Source: a virus. Taken from it: DNA of 54,557 nt. The DNA lies in IMG/VR virus record IMGVR_UViG_3300008262_004839, positions 1 to 54,557 of that record. One strand, written 5' to 3'. Under the pieces are notes generated by a model, which made no database searches, had not been told where the DNA came from, and saw only the letters and a list, made by a program, of their open reading frames with translations. The position numbers and the translations under genes are program-made. This document shows positions 12,001-17,866 of this stretch, piece by piece. How positions within the stretch are numbered: position 1 is the stretch's first letter; each line of letters opens with the position of its first letter.

Positions 12001-12792
12001 TGTGCCATCACTACCAGTTGAACCTGATTCACCACTTATACCAGAGGTTCCGTTGGAACCATCTGCTCCTGAAGAACCGTCAGAGCCAGTTGAACCACTT
12101 TCTCCACTTATTCCTGAAGTTCCTGAAGAACCATCATTACCACTTTCACCTGATGTGCCATTACTACCACTTTCTCCACTTAAACCTGAGGTTCCGTTAC
12201 TACCATCATTACCCGATGTACCATCTGATCCTGTTGACCCAGATTCGCCAGACATCCCCGAAGTTCCGTTGGAGCCATCGGCACCGCTTTCACCTGAAGT
12301 ACCAGTGCTACCTGATTCACCACTTATCCCTGAAGTTCCTGAAGAACCATCATTACCACTACTACCATCACTACCATTACTACCTGATTCTCCAGAAACA
12401 CCAGATGTACCATCAGAACCACTCAAACCCGAATAACCTGAAGTACCAGCTGTACCAGAAGTACCTGTTAATAAAGGTGAATATGAATATTCACCAGTAG
12501 CTGCATTAAACGACACAAAATAGTTCGGTGAACTATTTTCGGTCATTCCTGTAACAAATAACTCATTTAAAATATAAACACCCTTAAGATCTTGGGTGTT
12601 TTCCCACTGTCCAGTGGTATCGTTCCAAACTAAAATGTCCCCTTCATTGGGGCCACTAATTACAACGTCAGATAGATCATCTATTCCAAGATTTTCTATA
12701 ACGTCTTTTATATTTTGGAAGTTAGCATCTAATTCCGCATAGGATAGTGCCCTTCCTAGATCGTCTCTAAGATAAATTGTTACTGTTGCCAT
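1..12792 (-). CDS. Giant collagen-like Gly-X-Y repeat protein (tail fibre candidate), C-terminus outside window
   Basis: The frame is open from ATG at 12792 to the left edge, giving at least 4264 codons without a stop. Residues 1 to about 105 are non-repetitive. They start MATVTIYLRDDLGRAL and include GDILVWNDTTGQW, both of a style common at the N-termini of phage tail proteins. From about residue 108 the protein is Gly-X-Y triplets. The N-terminal part (plus coordinates about 8500-12450) is strict and rich in GES, GTS, GND, GSN and GTD. The distal part (1-8500) is rich in S, T, A and L and often replaces Gly by Ala, Arg or Gln (GLSQLSG, GLSRSSG, SSATSG). Near 7800-7830 it reads GISAISATSG. 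I saw no proline in the triplets. A tail fibre or whisker role is inferred from the repeat type and the N-terminus. The long plus-strand ORFs here are its antisense shadow. Confidence 0.85.
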   Translation of the reverse strand, partial: MATVTIYLRDDLGRALSYAELDANFQNIKDVIENLGIDDLSDVVISGPNEGDILVWNDTTGQWENTQDLKGVYILNELFVTGMTENSSPNYFVSFNAATGEYSYSPLLTGTSGTAGTSGYSGLSGSDGTSGVSGESGSNGSDGSSGNDGSSGTSGISGESGSTGTSGESGADGSNGTSGMSGESGSTGSDGTSGNDGSNGTSGLSGESGSNGTSGESGNDGSSGTSGISGESGSTGSDGSSGADGSNGTSGISGESGSTGSDGTSGNDGSSGTSGVSGESGSTGSDGSSGADGSNGTSGISGESGSTGNDGTSGQSGTSGTNGIDGVDGVDGTSGISGNDGSNGTSGVSGESGSTGTSGESGADGSNGTSGISGESGSTGSDGSSGADGSFGTSGISGESGSTGSDGSSGNDGSSGTSGISGESGSNGTSGISGESGSTGSDGSSGNDGSFGTSGISGESGSNGTSGESGNDGSNGTSGISGESGSTGSDGSSGNDGSSGTSGVSGESGSTGSDGSSGDNGSNGTSGESGESGSSGSTGSSGSSGINGLNGESGASGSSGTNGSDGDSGTTGVNGTSGESGSTGSDGSSGNDGSSGTSGISGESGSTGSDGSSGADGSNGTSGQSGESGSSGESGTSGESGTSGTNGVDGVDGVDGTSGISGESGSNGSNGSSGNDGSNGTSGQSGESGSTGSDGSSGNDGSFGTSGQSGESGSTGSDGSSGNDGSFGTSGQSGESGSTGSDGTSGDNGSNGTSGISGESGSTGSDGSSGNDGSSGTSGQSGESGSTGSDGSSGADGSFGTSGESGESGSSGSTGSSGSSGINGLNGESGASGSSGTNGSSGDNGSNGTSGISGESGSTGSDGSSGANGSFGTSGISGESGSTGSDGSSGNDGSNGTSGQSGESGSTGSDGSSGNDGSNGTSGISGESGSTGSDGSSGDNGSNGTSGISGESGSTGSDGTSGNDGSSGTSGISGESGSTGSDGSSGADGSYGTSGQSGESGSTGSDGSSGNDGSFGTSGISGESGSSGSDGSSGNDGSFGTSGQSGESGSSGSTGSSGSSGINGLNGESGASGSSGTNGSSGDDGSNGTSGISGESGSTGSDGSSGDNGSSGTSGVSGESGSTGSDGTSGNNGSNGTSGLSGESGSTGSDGTSGNDGSNGTSGVSGDSGSTGSNGTSGDNGSSGTSGISGESGSTGSDGTSGNEGSNGTSGISGESGSTGSDGTSGDNGSSGTSGISGESGSTGSDGSSGNDGSFGTSGQSGESGSTGSDGTSGDGGSFGTSGESGESGSSGSTGSSGSSGINGLNGESGASGSSGTNGSSGDNGSTGTSGSSGASGSTGTSGSSGDSASSGTAGSSGTSGSNGSSGESGSSGSAASSGSSATSGTIGTSGLAANSGSSATSGSSATSGSSGTNGASSNSGLSETSGSSGSSGTNGTTGVAGQSRLSFSSGSSGSSGTSGTGGNSGASASSGSSATSGTVGTSGLSASSGSAGSSATSGTSGSTGSAGSSGASATSGTSASSGSSATSGTNGTSGLSSNSGSSATSGSSATSGTSGSSGLSASSGSSATSGSSATSGTAGSSGVSSTSGTSASSGSSATSGTNGTSGLSSNSGSSATSGTSATSGTTGTSGLAGSSKTSGSSGSSGTSGSSGVDGADGISAISATSGSSGSTGTNGTGGLSSNSGSSGTSGSSATSGTVGSSGLSSSSGSSATSGTSGSTGSNGSSGASASSGTSASSGSSATSGTNGTSGLAANSGSSGSAGSSGTSATSGSSGTSGSSGASASSGTSASSGSSATSGTNGTSGLASNSGSSASSGSSATSGTAGSSGLSASSGSSASSGTSGTSGSAGSSGASASSGTSASSGSSATSGTNGTSGLSSNSGSSATSGSSATSGTSGSSGLSASSGSSATSGTSGSAGSAGSSGLSASSGTSASSGSSATSGTNGTSGLAANSGSSATSGSSATSGTSGSSGSSASSGTAGSSGNSNSSGSSGSSGSSATSGTAGTSGLSSNSGSSATSGSSATSGTAGSSGLSASSGSSATSGTSGSSGSVGSSGASASSGTSASSGSSATSGTNGTSGLSALSGSSATSGSSATSGTAGSSGLSASSGSSATSGTSGSSGTAGASGASASSGTSASSGSSATSGTNGTSGLSANSGSSATSGSSATSGSAGSSGLSASSGSSATSGTAGSTGTSGSSGASASSATSGTAGSSATSGTNGTSGLSANSGSSASSGSSATSGTAGSSGLSASSGSSATSGTSGSTGSNGSSGASASSGTSASSGSSATSGTNGTSGLSSNSGSSGTSASSGTSGTTGTVGSSANSGSSGSAGSSATSGTSGSTGSAGSSGASASSGTSASSGSSATSGTVGTSGLSQLSGSSGSAGTSATSGTSGSSGSSGSAGTDGASALSKSSGTSGSSGSSGSTGTNGTSGLAANSGSSATSGSSATSGTTGTSGSSALSSSAGSSGSSATSGTAGSSGLSALSASSGTSASSGSTGSNGTSGLAANSGSSATSGSSATSGTAGTSGLSQLSGSSGSAGTSATSGTSGSSGSSGSAGTDGASALSKSSGTSGSSGSTGTAGTNGASANSGSSATSGSSATSGTAGTSGLSQLSGSAGSAGSSATSGTSGSSGSSGSAGTSGQSANSGSSATSGSSATSGTVGTSGLSRLSGSSATAGTSGTSGTDGQSATSDTSGTSGSSGSTGTSGTDGQSALSKSSGTSGSSGSSGSAGTNGASANSGSSATSGSSATSGTAGTSGLSQLSGSSGSAGTSATSGTSGSSGSSGSAGTDGASALSKSSGTSGSSGSSGSTGTNGTSGNAGNSGLSATSGSSATSGTTGTSGTNGASANSGSSGTSASSGTTGTTGTSGSSNNSGSAGTSGSSGSSGTSGTVGASANSGSSGSSGSSATSGTAGTNGLSQLSGSSGSAGTSATSGTSGSSGSSGSAGTDGASALSRSSGTSGSSGSTGTNGTNGASANSGSSATSGSSATSGTAGTSGLSQLSGSSGSAGSSASSGTTGTSGTAGNSGLSQLSGSSASSGSSGTNGTSGLSRSSGSSGTSGSSGTNGTDGASALSRSSGTSGSSGSTGTNGTNGASANSGSSGSAGTSATSGTAGTSGLSQLSGSAGSSGSSATSGTSGSSALSGSAGSAGSSATSGTSGSSGLSASSGSAGTSASSGSTGTNGTSGLSANSGSSATSGSSATSGTAGTNGLSQLSGSSGSAGTSATSGTSGSSGSSGSSGTDGASALSRSSGTSGSSGSTGTNGTNGASANSGSSATSGSSATSGTAGTSGLSQLSGSAGSAGSSATSGTSGSSGSAGTSGQSANSGSSATSGSSATSGTVGTSGLSRLSGSSATAGTSGTSGTDGQSALSDTSGTSGSSGSTGTSGTDGQSGLSRSSGTSGSSGSTGSNGTNGASANSGSSATSGSSATSGTVGTSGLSQLSGSSGSAGTSATSGTSGSSGSSGSAGTDGASALSKSSGTSGSSGSSGSTGTNGTSGLAANSGSSGTSASSGTSGTTGTVGSSALSSSSGSSGSSGSSATSGTAGSSGLSGSAGSSATSGTSGSTGSNGTSGASANSGSSATSGSSATSGTAGTSGLGRLSGSSATAGTSGTSGTDGVSATSDTSGTSGSSGSTGTSGTDGQSSLSRSSGTSGSSGSTGTNGTNGASANSGSSATSGSSATSGTVGTSGLSQLSGSSGSAGSSATSGTSGSSGSSASSGSAGTSGQSANSGSSGTSASSGSTGTNGTAGLSGLSQLSGSSASSGSSGTTGTAGTNGLSRLSGSSATAGTSGTSGTDGVSATSDTSGTSGSAGSTGTSGTDGQSGLSRSSGSSGTSGSSGSTGTNGTSGNAGNSGLSSTSGSSATSGTTGTNGTNGASANAGSSGSSGSSATSGTAGTSGSSNNSGSAGTSGSSGSTGTNGTNGASANAGSSGTSASSGTTGTAGTNGLSQLSGSSGSAGTSATSGTSGSSGSAATSGLSANSGSSATSGSSGSTGTNGTSGQSANSGSSGSAGSSATSGTVGTSGLSRLSGSSGSSATSGTSGSSGTAGASGLSQLSGSSASSGSSGTNGTSGLSRSSGSSGTSGSSGTNGTDGASALSRSSGTSGSSGSTGTAGTIGSSNNSGSAGTSGSSATSGTVGTSGLAANSGLSVTSGTSGTSGSSGSKGTDGTAGVSGASASSGTSASSATSGTAGTSGLSQLSGSSGSAGSSASSGTTGTSGTAGASGLSQLSGSSASSGSSGTNGTSGLSRSSGSSGTS
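8821..11210. repeat. Long-period direct repeats inside the collagen-like gene
   Basis: A nearly identical block of about 100 bases recurs with its core caccatttaaaccatttata at 8871, 9591, 10311 and 11139. The spacings are 720, 720 and 828 bases, that is 80, 80 and 92 Gly-X-Y triplets. The block encodes GINGLNGESG. A separate block encoding GVDGVDGVDG lies near 10827-10858 and 11799-11820, with a degenerate copy near 7830. The gene therefore seems to have grown by duplication of units of about 720 bases as well as by triplet expansion. Confidence 0.75.
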
Positions 12793-12859
12793 TTATATAT
12801 GTTAGTTTAAACTACTAACATATAAATAGTATCAAATACTAATAAGGCAACAGTAACAA
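12777..12859 (-). promoter_or_regulatory. Three-way-junction RNA fold over the start codon of the giant gene
   Basis: Three perfect helices fit together. The outer stem pairs 12846-12859 with 12777-12790 (14 bp) and includes the G of the start codon and codons 2-5. Inside it are a 6-bp hairpin (12827-12832 with 12836-12841, 3-base loop) and an 11-bp hairpin (12796-12806 with 12814-12824, 7-base loop). The TATTTAT motif at 12822-12828 lies at the junction. A transcript reading through from the upstream unfoldase gene would carry the whole fold and hide the start. One beginning at the TATTTAT motif would lack the outer 5' arm. Confidence 0.6.
12822..12828 (-). promoter_or_regulatory. TATTTAT late-promoter candidate for the giant gene
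   Basis: CTATTTATA on the sense strand ends 29 bases before the ATG at 12792. Confidence 0.4.
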
Positions 12860-12879
12860 CGTTTTTTTTTACTATTTTT

Positions 12880-15345
12880 TTATTCTGTGATGTTAACGTT
12901 TATTTTTTCACTCTTAATATTATAAGTTAAACTTATTTTACCAGATTTAGGCATTTGTTTACGTAACATTTCGTCTGAAATCGGGTCCTCTACATATTTC
13001 TGTATGGTTCTTTGGATTTCCCTAGCCCCGTATAGTTTATTAAAACCTTTTTCCAAAATAAATTCTTTAGATTTTTTATCAATTTTAAATGTAAACCCAA
13101 CATTTTTTAAGTGATTTTCAAAATCCTTTAATTGTAAATCAATAATTTTAACAACATCATCTTGTGTTAGATAATTAAAATAAACAATTTCATCCAAACG
13201 ATTAATAAATTCTGGTTTAAAAGTTTTCTTAAGGTTTTTTTCAATAATACTTTTTGAGTTTACAATCGCATCCGCTTCAGAATCATTAAAACCGATTTTA
13301 GTACCAAAATCTTGAACCTCTTTCAAACCGATATTTGATGTCATGATGATAATGGTATTTTTGAAATTAATTTTTCTACCGTTAGCATCGGTTAAATAAC
13401 CCTCATCAAGTAATTGAAGCATAACATTGAAAATATCTGGGTGAGCCTTTTCAATCTCATCAAATAAAACCAAAGAATATGGTTTATTTTTAACTTTCTC
13501 CGTTAATTGACCACCTTCGTTATACCCAACATAACCTGGGGGTGCCCCAATTAACTTACTAATATTAAATTTTTCGGAGTATTCGGACATATCGACACGG
13601 ATAATAGCATCTTGAGAACCAAAAACTTTTTCAGCTAAACATTTTGCTAATTCTGTTTTACCAACACCAGTTGGTCCAATAAATAAGAATGAACCGATTG
13701 GTTTAGATTGTTTTCTAATACCAGTTCTATTTCTTTTGATTGATGAAACAACTTTATCGATTGCATCTGATTGACCAATAACACAATTAGCCAATTCACC
13801 ATCCATTGATAATAATCTTGTTACCTCATTCTCAGAGACTTTACTAACAGGTATACCCGTCATCATTGATACTACTTCGGAGATCATATCATCCGTCACA
13901 ATATTTCTTTTATCATTAATCGATAACTTCCACATTGAATTTTCTTTATCTAACTCGGTAAGAATTTTTTTCTCTTGATCACGAAGCTGCGCTGCCTGCT
14001 CAAAATTTTGGGTTTTAACAACTTGTTGTTTTTGATCCTTAATCTCTTTTAACTTAAGTTCAAGATCCTTTATTTTTTGTGGTGCCTTAACCGCCACCTG
14101 AGTTCTTGAACCAGCCTCATCCATGATATCGATAGCCTTATCAGGGAATTCCCTGTTTGTGATATAACGATCAGCCAATGCGATAATTTCATCAATAGCC
14201 TCTTCAGTGTATGTTACTTTATGGAAATCTTCGTATTTCTCTTTAATATTCATAAGGATTTCTTTAGTCTCACTTAAGATTGGTGGGTTAACCATAACTT
14301 TTTGGAATCTTCTATCTAAAGCACCATCCTTTTCAATATGCTCACGATATTCATCAAGAGTTGTTGCACCAATACATTGGAGTTCTCCACGGGCTAATGC
14401 GGGTTTAAATACGTTTGCAGCGTCTAACGAACCCGATGAATTACCAGCACCAACAATTGTATGTAATTCATCAATGAAAAGAATCACATTTGGGTTATCT
14501 TTAGCCTCATCAACAATAGCTTTAATTCTCTCCTCAAACTGACCACGATATTTTGTACCAGCAACCAACGATGTCATATCTAATGTTACAACACGTTTGT
14601 TCATTAGAGGCCTTGGGCAATCACCGTTCGCAATTTTAATTGCTAAACTTTCAGCGATAGCTGTCTTACCAACACCTGGATCACCAATAAGAATCGGGTT
14701 ATTTTTCTTTCTTCTTGTTAAAATTTGACAAACCCTCTCAACCTCAGATGCACGACCTATTACAGGATCTAATTTACCTTCTTGTGCTAAAACAGTTAAA
14801 TCACGACCAAAATTATCTAATGTCGGTGTTTTTGATTTAATATTTTTATTTGCCTCGTTTAATGGTTTCCTATCTCTAGGTAACTCATCATCATTAGAGA
14901 ATACGCTGGCTTGTGGTGTTGATAATTGTTTAATTTTCTTAGCGATAAAAGTTTTTGTTAAACCATATTCCTTAAAAAGTTTAACAATCGCATTATCTTT
15001 TTCCATTGAGATTAGAAAGAAAAGCTCAACAGTGATGTAGTCGGTTGGCTTTTTCCTTACGATACACTCTTTAATTATTTCTTGAAGATCTGACTCAAAA
15101 GGTAAGATACCATCTTGTTTACCATTAGATGAATCGGAAAGCCTCTTATTAATGTCATTTAAGTCATTAACCATCACATCAAAATCCAATACTTTGTTTT
15201 TGACAACCTCATAAATCATATTCTCAGTAGTAAGGATACCGAATATAACATGTTGTAACCTAAGCATCGAGTCATCATACTTAATTGCCACGGATTGCCC
15301 CCTAGTAAAGGCGCTTCTTAACTCATTTGTCATTCTTTCTTTCAT
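12880..15345 (-). CDS. clpC: ClpC/ClpA-type double AAA+ unfoldase
   Basis: 821 residues, full length for a ClpC-like protein. The N-terminal region (1-150) looks like a diverged Clp_N double repeat. AAA1 has Walker A GDPGVGKT (221-228), pore loop KYRG (265-268), Walker B VILFIDE (287-293) and DRRF (344-347). A UVR-like coiled segment follows at about 430-462. AAA2 has Walker A GPTGVGKT (557-564), pore loop GYVGYNEGG (604-612), Walker B LVLFDE (625-630) and sensor 2 GAREIQRT (773-780). The tripeptide IGF (684-686) sits where ClpA/C/X proteins carry the ClpP-docking loop, so the protein could feed substrates to the host ClpP. It has its own host-type promoter and lies upstream of, and co-oriented with, the giant gene. 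A phage role in redirecting proteolysis is inference. Confidence 0.92.
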   Translation of the reverse strand: MKERMTNELRSAFTRGQSVAIKYDDSMLRLQHVIFGILTTENMIYEVVKNKVLDFDVMVNDLNDINKRLSDSSNGKQDGILPFESDLQEIIKECIVRKKPTDYITVELFFLISMEKDNAIVKLFKEYGLTKTFIAKKIKQLSTPQASVFSNDDELPRDRKPLNEANKNIKSKTPTLDNFGRDLTVLAQEGKLDPVIGRASEVERVCQILTRRKKNNPILIGDPGVGKTAIAESLAIKIANGDCPRPLMNKRVVTLDMTSLVAGTKYRGQFEERIKAIVDEAKDNPNVILFIDELHTIVGAGNSSGSLDAANVFKPALARGELQCIGATTLDEYREHIEKDGALDRRFQKVMVNPPILSETKEILMNIKEKYEDFHKVTYTEEAIDEIIALADRYITNREFPDKAIDIMDEAGSRTQVAVKAPQKIKDLELKLKEIKDQKQQVVKTQNFEQAAQLRDQEKKILTELDKENSMWKLSINDKRNIVTDDMISEVVSMMTGIPVSKVSENEVTRLLSMDGELANCVIGQSDAIDKVVSSIKRNRTGIRKQSKPIGSFLFIGPTGVGKTELAKCLAEKVFGSQDAIIRVDMSEYSEKFNISKLIGAPPGYVGYNEGGQLTEKVKNKPYSLVLFDEIEKAHPDIFNVMLQLLDEGYLTDANGRKINFKNTIIIMTSNIGLKEVQDFGTKIGFNDSEADAIVNSKSIIEKNLKKTFKPEFINRLDEIVYFNYLTQDDVVKIIDLQLKDFENHLKNVGFTFKIDKKSKEFILEKGFNKLYGAREIQRTIQKYVEDPISDEMLRKQMPKSGKISLTYNIKSEKINVNITE

Positions 15346-15365
15346 GTGCGAATATATATTTTATG

Positions 15366-15396
15366 CAAAGATAGTAATAATCTTGACATAACCAAA
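15366..15396 (-). promoter_or_regulatory. Host-type promoter for the unfoldase gene
   Basis: Minus strand TTTG (15396-15393), 19 bases, TATCTTTG (15373-15366). The gene starts at 15345. It overlaps the divergent plus-strand promoter. Confidence 0.65.
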
Positions 15397-15413
15397 CTTT
15401 TTTCCTACTTTTG
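15382..15413 (+). promoter_or_regulatory. Host-type promoter for the 15.4-17 kb operon
   Basis: CTTG (15382-15385), 20 bases, TACTTTTG (15406-15413). The ATG at 15429 is only 15 bases further on. Confidence 0.7.
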
Positions 15414-15428
15414 TTAAAAATAAATATT

Positions 15429-15680
15429 ATGGGGAAAACAACAATCTATTTTAAGGACGGTAATTTTATCGAATACTCCGATCAGGATGTAAACAATGTT
15501 GTATCTATGATAAGTGGTAACCATTTAATTGTAACAACAAAGTCAACAGAAGAAACTGATAATGGGCCAGTTATCATTAATAATACAATTGTATATGAGT
15601 TGGATAAGATAAAAAACTTTGTAAAAATAACACCAACAATAAAATTTAACATCGAAGAAGATCATGTCAGTAACAAGTAA
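15429..15680 (+). CDS. Small protein of unknown function (83 aa)
   Basis: I do not recognise the family. The protein starts MGKTTIYFKDGNFIEYSD and looks like a small beta-rich domain (alternating TTIYF, FIEYS, LIVTT and TIVYEL strands). I chose the ATG at 15429 because the in-frame TTG further upstream falls inside the promoter -7 element. It is the first gene after the divergent promoter and overlaps the KTSC gene by 17 bases, so the two are probably translated together. Confidence 0.75.
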   Translation: MGKTTIYFKDGNFIEYSDQDVNNVVSMISGNHLIVTTKSTEETDNGPVIINNTIVYELDKIKNFVKITPTIKFNIEEDHVSNK

Positions 15681-15906
15681 ACAGTATTTGGGTGAAAACG
15701 TAGTAGTTTCGTATGAAAGCTCAAATATCAAAGAAGGTAAGTACAATACAAACACTAAAAAACTACAAGTAACATTTAATAATGGTGCAATTTATGAGTA
15801 TGATGATGTGCCCCATGAAACATTTGCCGCAATGAATTTAGCTGAAAGTCAGGGTAAATATTTTAACGCTAATATAGCAAAAGCATACACCTATAGAAAA
15901 ATTTAA
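15664..15906 (+). CDS. KTSC domain protein
   Basis: 80 residues, nearly all one KTSC domain. The sequence SSNIKEGKYNTNTKKLQVTF then GAIYEYDDVP and GKYFNANIAKAYTYRKI follows the family pattern: SSNI at the start, a Y-DVP turn, a G-K-YF-IK segment and a final tyrosine-rich strand. KTSC domains are small and found alone or fused to lysyl-tRNA synthetases and nucleases; their biochemical role is not settled. Gene overlap with its neighbours shows it belongs to the same operon. Confidence 0.8.
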   Translation: MSVTSKQYLGENVVVSYESSNIKEGKYNTNTKKLQVTFNNGAIYEYDDVPHETFAAMNLAESQGKYFNANIAKAYTYRKI

Positions 15907-15909
15907 CCT

Positions 15910-16374
15910 ATGTACGTTGATATAAGATATGAGTCAAGAGCCAACATAACCTTTCATAACATGGCTAAGGTTTCCATACGTGGTAACCAAAATTACCTTG
16001 TTAAATGGTATTATAATGATGAGTTTTTTGGTGAAATGTTTTTAAACGGTGGAACCTGGGGAGCCTATCCGATGAATGAAATAGGGCATTGGAAAATTGA
16101 ATTTTGGCAAGAGGGTAGATTAGTCTACACTTACACCAACATGCTAGAAAAAAACAATATCTTAATATTGTTTGAAAATGACGGTAACGATTTTGGCGAA
16201 TTTGCTAAAAAAGTTAAAGAATATTCAGATGACCTATCCGATAGATACGGTTGTAATACGTTTGTTTTTTTTAAAAATTCAGAATTATGTGATTTTAGTG
16301 AGCATAAAGGTATTCCATTAAGATTAAACGATGATATTAACAGTTTTAAAATTATTTATAACAAAAAATTATGA
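15910..16374 (+). CDS. Unknown protein upstream of the 2OG oxygenase (154 aa)
   Basis: No family recognised. The first half has several aromatic beta strands (YLVKWYYNDEFFGEMFLNG, WGAYPMNEIGHWKIEFWQEG). The second half looks helical. Its stop overlaps the start of the next gene (ATGA), so it is translationally coupled to the oxygenase and may act in the same step. Confidence 0.7.
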   Translation: MYVDIRYESRANITFHNMAKVSIRGNQNYLVKWYYNDEFFGEMFLNGGTWGAYPMNEIGHWKIEFWQEGRLVYTYTNMLEKNNILILFENDGNDFGEFAKKVKEYSDDLSDRYGCNTFVFFKNSELCDFSEHKGIPLRLNDDINSFKIIYNKKL

Positions 16375-17039
16375 CGGATAATTTAATTAAAATATACGAA
16401 AAAGCCATCCCAAAAGAAGTTTGTGAGTTTATAATAAATGAGTTTGAAACTTCTAAAAATCAAATGGAAGGTATTAGTGGGGCTGGTGTAAATAAGTTGG
16501 TAAAATCCTCAACAGATTTGATGATCCATTTAAATTTAGACAACCCAAATTGGTTATACATTTATGATTACTTGAGAGAAAATTTATTAGGTAATTTGGT
16601 TGATTACATTGAATGTAACAGTTTCATGACAATGACAGGTGGTTTTGCCACTAAAGCTTCTGCCGTTAGGACGGCCCAATCTTGTTACATGGCTGGTAGT
16701 AACGGCCAACCCCACATGCAAATGCAGAGGTACATTGACGACCAAGGTTATTACGCTTGGCACCACGAAAATGAGGGTGGAACAACATCAAAAAGGGAGT
16801 TGTTTTTTATCTACTATTTAAATGATGTTGATAGTGGTGGTGAGACCGAATTCAAGTTCAACCCACTTAAAGTCAACCCAGAAGTTGGTAAATTAGTTAT
16901 AGCACCAGCTTTATGGACACATAAACATCGTGGTAACCCACCGCAAAATGGTCAGTATAAATATATCATCACTGGTTGGATTGAAAAAAAGGATGAACAC
17001 TATATTTCTGAAGAATTTGAGGAAGATTACCTAATTTAA
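16371..17039 (+). CDS. 2OG-Fe(II) oxygenase, prolyl-4-hydroxylase-like
   Basis: 222 residues. The double-stranded beta-helix core is recognisable. H131-x-E133 (in WHHENEGG) provides the first iron ligands, GGETEF lies in the middle, and H186 with K197 (in HRGNPPQNGQYKYIITGW) matches the distal iron ligand and 2-oxoglutarate contact of the P4H family. The iron triad has Glu in place of the usual Asp. The reaction would be oxidation of a substrate side chain with decarboxylation of 2-oxoglutarate. It lies about 3.6 kb from the start of the collagen-like gene, which makes that protein a tempting substrate. However, that protein shows no proline in its triplets. Confidence 0.82.
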   Translation: MTDNLIKIYEKAIPKEVCEFIINEFETSKNQMEGISGAGVNKLVKSSTDLMIHLNLDNPNWLYIYDYLRENLLGNLVDYIECNSFMTMTGGFATKASAVRTAQSCYMAGSNGQPHMQMQRYIDDQGYYAWHHENEGGTTSKRELFFIYYLNDVDSGGETEFKFNPLKVNPEVGKLVIAPALWTHKHRGNPPQNGQYKYIITGWIEKKDEHYISEEFEEDYLI

Positions 17040-17052
17040 CCGAAAATACAGA

Positions 17053-17059
17053 TATTTAT
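17053..17059 (+). promoter_or_regulatory. TATTTAT late-promoter candidate
   Basis: Five bases before the ATG at 17065, inside the perfect palindrome CAGATA-tt-TATCTG. Confidence 0.35.
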
Positions 17060-17064
17060 CTGAT

Positions 17065-17808
17065 ATGGACAATATTTTAAAAAGTTTTACTGTTCGACCT
17101 AGCTTATATTCAGATATTTGGGAAAACCCGTCATCTGATAATTTTAAGGAAATAAAACTTAAAAAAGAGATTAGAGAACGTTTAATTGCGATAGCAAAAG
17201 ATTTTATTGAAAGTTTTGGTATTGATAGTTTTGCTATTGAAGATATTTTGTTTGTTGGTAGTTTAGCTAATTACAATTGGTCAGAGTATTCTGATATTGA
17301 TTTACACATTGTTGTAGATAAAAAAGCTGTTAACGATGATAATATTTTAGTTGATGAATTTTTTACGGCTAAAAAAGAGTTATATAACCTAAAACATGAT
17401 ATAAAAATCAAGGGGTTTGATGTTGAGTTATATGTCCAGGATGTTGAAGAGGTTTTGGATGCAGCCGATGGTATATATAGCATACTTTATAGTAAATGGA
17501 GAAAAGAACCCAGTAAACAAAAACCAGAGATAAATAAAAAAGATATTGTTAAAAAGGTAAAAGAATTTGATAAAAAATTAAACGACATCGCCAATGAAAA
17601 AGATGCGGATGCTAAGATTTTAAAATTAAAAAAATTAAAAGAAAAGATTAGAGCATATAGAAAAAGCGGTTTAAACTCAACGGGTGAGTTCAGTACTGAG
17701 AATTTGGTTTTTAAATATTTAAGAAGATCTGGGTATATGGATAAATTAGCTGATATGGGTATTGATGTCAAAGATGAATTTTTATCCCTAGAAAATCTGG
17801 AATATTGA
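17065..17808 (+). CDS. MNT-type nucleotidyltransferase domain protein
   Basis: 247 residues. The pol-beta superfamily signature is clear: VGSLANYNWSEYSDIDLHI, with G65-S66 and the catalytic pair D77/D79. The C-terminal half is lysine-rich and helical (about 150-230). Such enzymes transfer an NMP to a protein, RNA or small molecule. Relatives include toxin-antitoxin MNT proteins, but no HEPN partner gene lies next to it. Phage genomes often carry a single stand-alone copy. The substrate is unknown. Confidence 0.8.
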   Translation: MDNILKSFTVRPSLYSDIWENPSSDNFKEIKLKKEIRERLIAIAKDFIESFGIDSFAIEDILFVGSLANYNWSEYSDIDLHIVVDKKAVNDDNILVDEFFTAKKELYNLKHDIKIKGFDVELYVQDVEEVLDAADGIYSILYSKWRKEPSKQKPEINKKDIVKKVKEFDKKLNDIANEKDADAKILKLKKLKEKIRAYRKSGLNSTGEFSTENLVFKYLRRSGYMDKLADMGIDVKDEFLSLENLEY

Positions 17809-17828
17809 TATTTTCCTCTTTTTGCTTA

Positions 17829-17835
17829 TATTTAT
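17829..17835 (+). promoter_or_regulatory. TATTTAT late-promoter candidate
   Basis: ATATTTATA, 31 bases before the ATG at 17867. Confidence 0.4.
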
Positions 17836-17866
17836 AAGAAGAATAATTATTTTAAATAACTAAGAT

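Noticed and set aside
8821-12400. Regularly spaced similar blocks that might suggest a CRISPR array
   Set aside because: The repeats are coding, in frame, variable in sequence and of 720-base or 9-base rhythm; there are no identical 25-40 base repeats with unique spacers.
12777-12859. Invertible promoter or site-specific inversion site before the giant gene
   Set aside because: The 14-bp inverted repeats are only 55 bases apart and no invertase gene is seen nearby; an RNA fold over the start codon explains the pairing better.
14207-14542. 111-codon plus-strand ORF inside the unfoldase gene
   Set aside because: Antisense shadow of conserved AAA1 sequence with no upstream signal.
17065-17808. 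Toxin-antitoxin MNT/HEPN pair
   Set aside because: The nucleotidyltransferase is present but neither neighbour looks like a HEPN protein.
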